Source: Phycisphaerae bacterium (GTDB lineage: Bacteria > Planctomycetota > Phycisphaerae > WQYP01). Taken from it: a stretch of 5,631 nt of DNA. Where the stretch lies: the NCBI GenBank assembly GCA_013044065.1, contig JABEVA010000202.1:1-5631 (forward strand), written 5' to 3'. The translations under genes were made by a program, and so were the position numbers. Below the pieces are notes generated by a model, which worked only from the letters and a program-made list of their open reading frames with translations, had not been told where the DNA came from and made no database searches. Each line of letters opens with the position of its first letter. Position 1 is the stretch's first letter. This document shows, one piece after another, positions 4,314 through 5,631 of the stretch.

Positions 4314-5631
4314 CTATACCCCGGCTGCGGCTACCGCACCGTCCAAGGCCGATTTGTCCGCCGTTCCGACCACCCCGTCCGATGTCATCTGGGCATAATA
4401 CTCCTGCAATGACTTGACCGTCCAATCCTTTTGTTGCAGCGACAAGATCGCATCCGCGGCCGCCTCGGCTCCGGTCACCGTCGTGATAATCGGCACCTTG
4501 TGCAATACCGCTGCCGCCCGAATCCGTCCTTCATCAGTATTGGGGCCTTTGGTTGTTGGCGTGTTGATCAGCAAATCCACCTGCCGATTTTTAATCGCGT
4601 CAATGATGTTGGGCCGCCCTTCCGGAATTTTGTTGATCCGTTGACAGGCGATGCCGGCCTGCGCAAGCACCTGCCAGGTGCCGCTGGTGCACAGCAGATT
4701 AAAACCCGCACTCTGCAATTTTCGCGCCGTCGGAATAACCGCCTTCTTATCGCCGTCCCGTACCGAAAAGTAAACCGTCCCCTTGAGCGGTAAACTTGCG
4801 CCCGCCGCCATCTGCGATTTCGCATAGGCCACCGGAAAACTTTCGTCAATGCCCATGACTTCTCCCGTGGAGCGCATTTCCGGCCCAAGAATAACATCCA
4901 CCCCGGGAAACTTGTTAAAGGGAAACACGCTTTCCTTCACGGCCACATGCCGCGTCGGCACCACCTCCCGCGTAACCCCCAGTTCAGAAAGCGTTTTGCC
5001 GCACATCACCTTGGCGGCAATACGGGCCCACGGCACGCCCGTGGCCTTGCTCACGAAAGGCACGGTGCGGCTGGCCCGCGGATTCACTTCCAGCACGTAT
5101 ACCTGGTCATCCTTGATCGCAAACTGCACATTCATCAGCCCCCGCACCTTCAGGGCTTTGGCTAAAGCCAGGGTGTTGCGGCGAATTTCCTCCACCACGT
5201 CCGCCCCTAGACTAAACGGCGGAATTGAACACGCCGAATCGCCGGAGTGAATGCCCGCTTCCTCGATATGTTCCATCACCCCAATCACCAGGTAATTCTC
5301 CCCATCCCCGATAGCATCCACATCCACTTCCGTCGCATCGCCCAAAAAGCGGTCAATGAGAATGGGGTGGTCATCAGCCACTTCCACCGCATGGCGAATA
5401 TAAAAATCCAGTTGTTCCTCGGTGGAAACAATTTCCATCGCCCGGCCTCCCAGCACATAGGATGGCCGCACCAGCACCGGATAGCCGATGCGCTGGGCCA
5501 CCGCCCGTGCTTGCTCGGCGCTGCGCGCGATTCCGCCGTCCGGCTGACGCAACTTCAAACGCACGATCAATTGATTGAACTGATCCCGATCTTCCGCCGT
5601 TTCGATCGACTCCACCGCCGTACCGATAATC
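4314..5631 (-). CDS. carB: carbamoyl-phosphate synthase large subunit, C-terminal part (partial)
   Basis: The last 438 residues of CarB are present and the gene continues past the right edge. CarB makes carbamoyl phosphate from ammonia supplied by CarA, bicarbonate and two ATP, feeding pyrimidine and arginine synthesis in the cytoplasm. The usual protein has about 1070 residues, so roughly 60% is outside. The fragment begins in the second ATP-grasp unit, which phosphorylates carbamate. In fragment numbering from base 5630, IIGTAVESIETAEDR (1-15), RPSYVLGGRAMEIV (55-68), MEHIEEAGIHSGDSACS (119-135) and LEVNPRASRTVPFVSKATG (180-198) are classic signatures. LPFNKFPGVD-like and GPEMRSTGEVMG segments follow at about 237-260. 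The MGS-like allosteric domain covers about 280-405, including NKIPEGRP (333-340) and NTPTTKG (356-362), where UMP or IMP would bind by homology. The tail is alanine-rich. A GTG at 5615 is internal and not the true start. The stop is TAG. Confidence 0.97.
   Translation of the reverse strand, partial: IIGTAVESIETAEDRDQFNQLIVRLKLRQPDGGIARSAEQARAVAQRIGYPVLVRPSYVLGGRAMEIVSTEEQLDFYIRHAVEVADDHPILIDRFLGDATEVDVDAIGDGENYLVIGVMEHIEEAGIHSGDSACSIPPFSLGADVVEEIRRNTLALAKALKVRGLMNVQFAIKDDQVYVLEVNPRASRTVPFVSKATGVPWARIAAKVMCGKTLSELGVTREVVPTRHVAVKESVFPFNKFPGVDVILGPEMRSTGEVMGIDESFPVAYAKSQMAAGASLPLKGTVYFSVRDGDKKAVIPTARKLQSAGFNLLCTSGTWQVLAQAGIACQRINKIPEGRPNIIDAIKNRQVDLLINTPTTKGPNTDEGRIRAAAVLHKVPIITTVTGAEAAADAILSLQQKDWTVKSLQEYYAQMTSDGVVGTADKSALDGAVAAAGV

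Overview
The window looks like an ordinary chromosomal segment of a Gram-negative, moderately GC-rich bacterium. Every gene I can support reads on the minus strand. A GT9 heptosyltransferase implies a lipopolysaccharide-type outer membrane. The mix of a GbsR-type regulator, a divergent Dus enzyme and abundant extragenic repeats would fit a Planctomycetota/PVC-type genome, but that placement is an inference from style and I could not test it by search.

Layout in the direction of transcription (right to left). From 5631 to 4314 is the C-terminal part of carB, the large subunit of carbamoyl-phosphate synthase, cut by the window edge. After about 80 bases comes a GbsR/MarR-type winged-helix regulator (4232-3612). 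A non-coding stretch of about 540 bases follows (3611-3071). It holds a short hairpin, a 116-bp repeat with inverted ends (3276-3391), a good sigma70-like promoter and a leader with several small hairpins. Next is a tight three-gene unit: a tRNA-dihydrouridine synthase (3070-1922), a heptosyltransferase-type glycosyltransferase (1922-870) and a Maf nucleotide pyrophosphatase (865-230). The first two genes share one base (TGATG), and the last two are four bases apart. The Maf stop codon runs straight into an A-tract/T-tract palindrome that could act as a terminator. Beyond it lies a second copy of the repeat (98-189), then about 100 bases with nothing I can identify.

The genes are housekeeping functions: pyrimidine/arginine precursor synthesis, tRNA modification, envelope glycan assembly and nucleotide-pool or division control. 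They need not share one pathway; dus, the glycosyltransferase and maf are probably linked by co-transcription rather than biochemistry.

I did not find a clear new multi-gene system. The most unusual signal is the extragenic repeat family. Two copies, 91% identical over 92 gapless bases and in the same orientation, flank the dus-glycosyltransferase-maf unit. One copy has imperfect 24-bp terminal inverted repeats. The other lacks the left end and abuts a separate GTCAGGTAC-centred palindrome.
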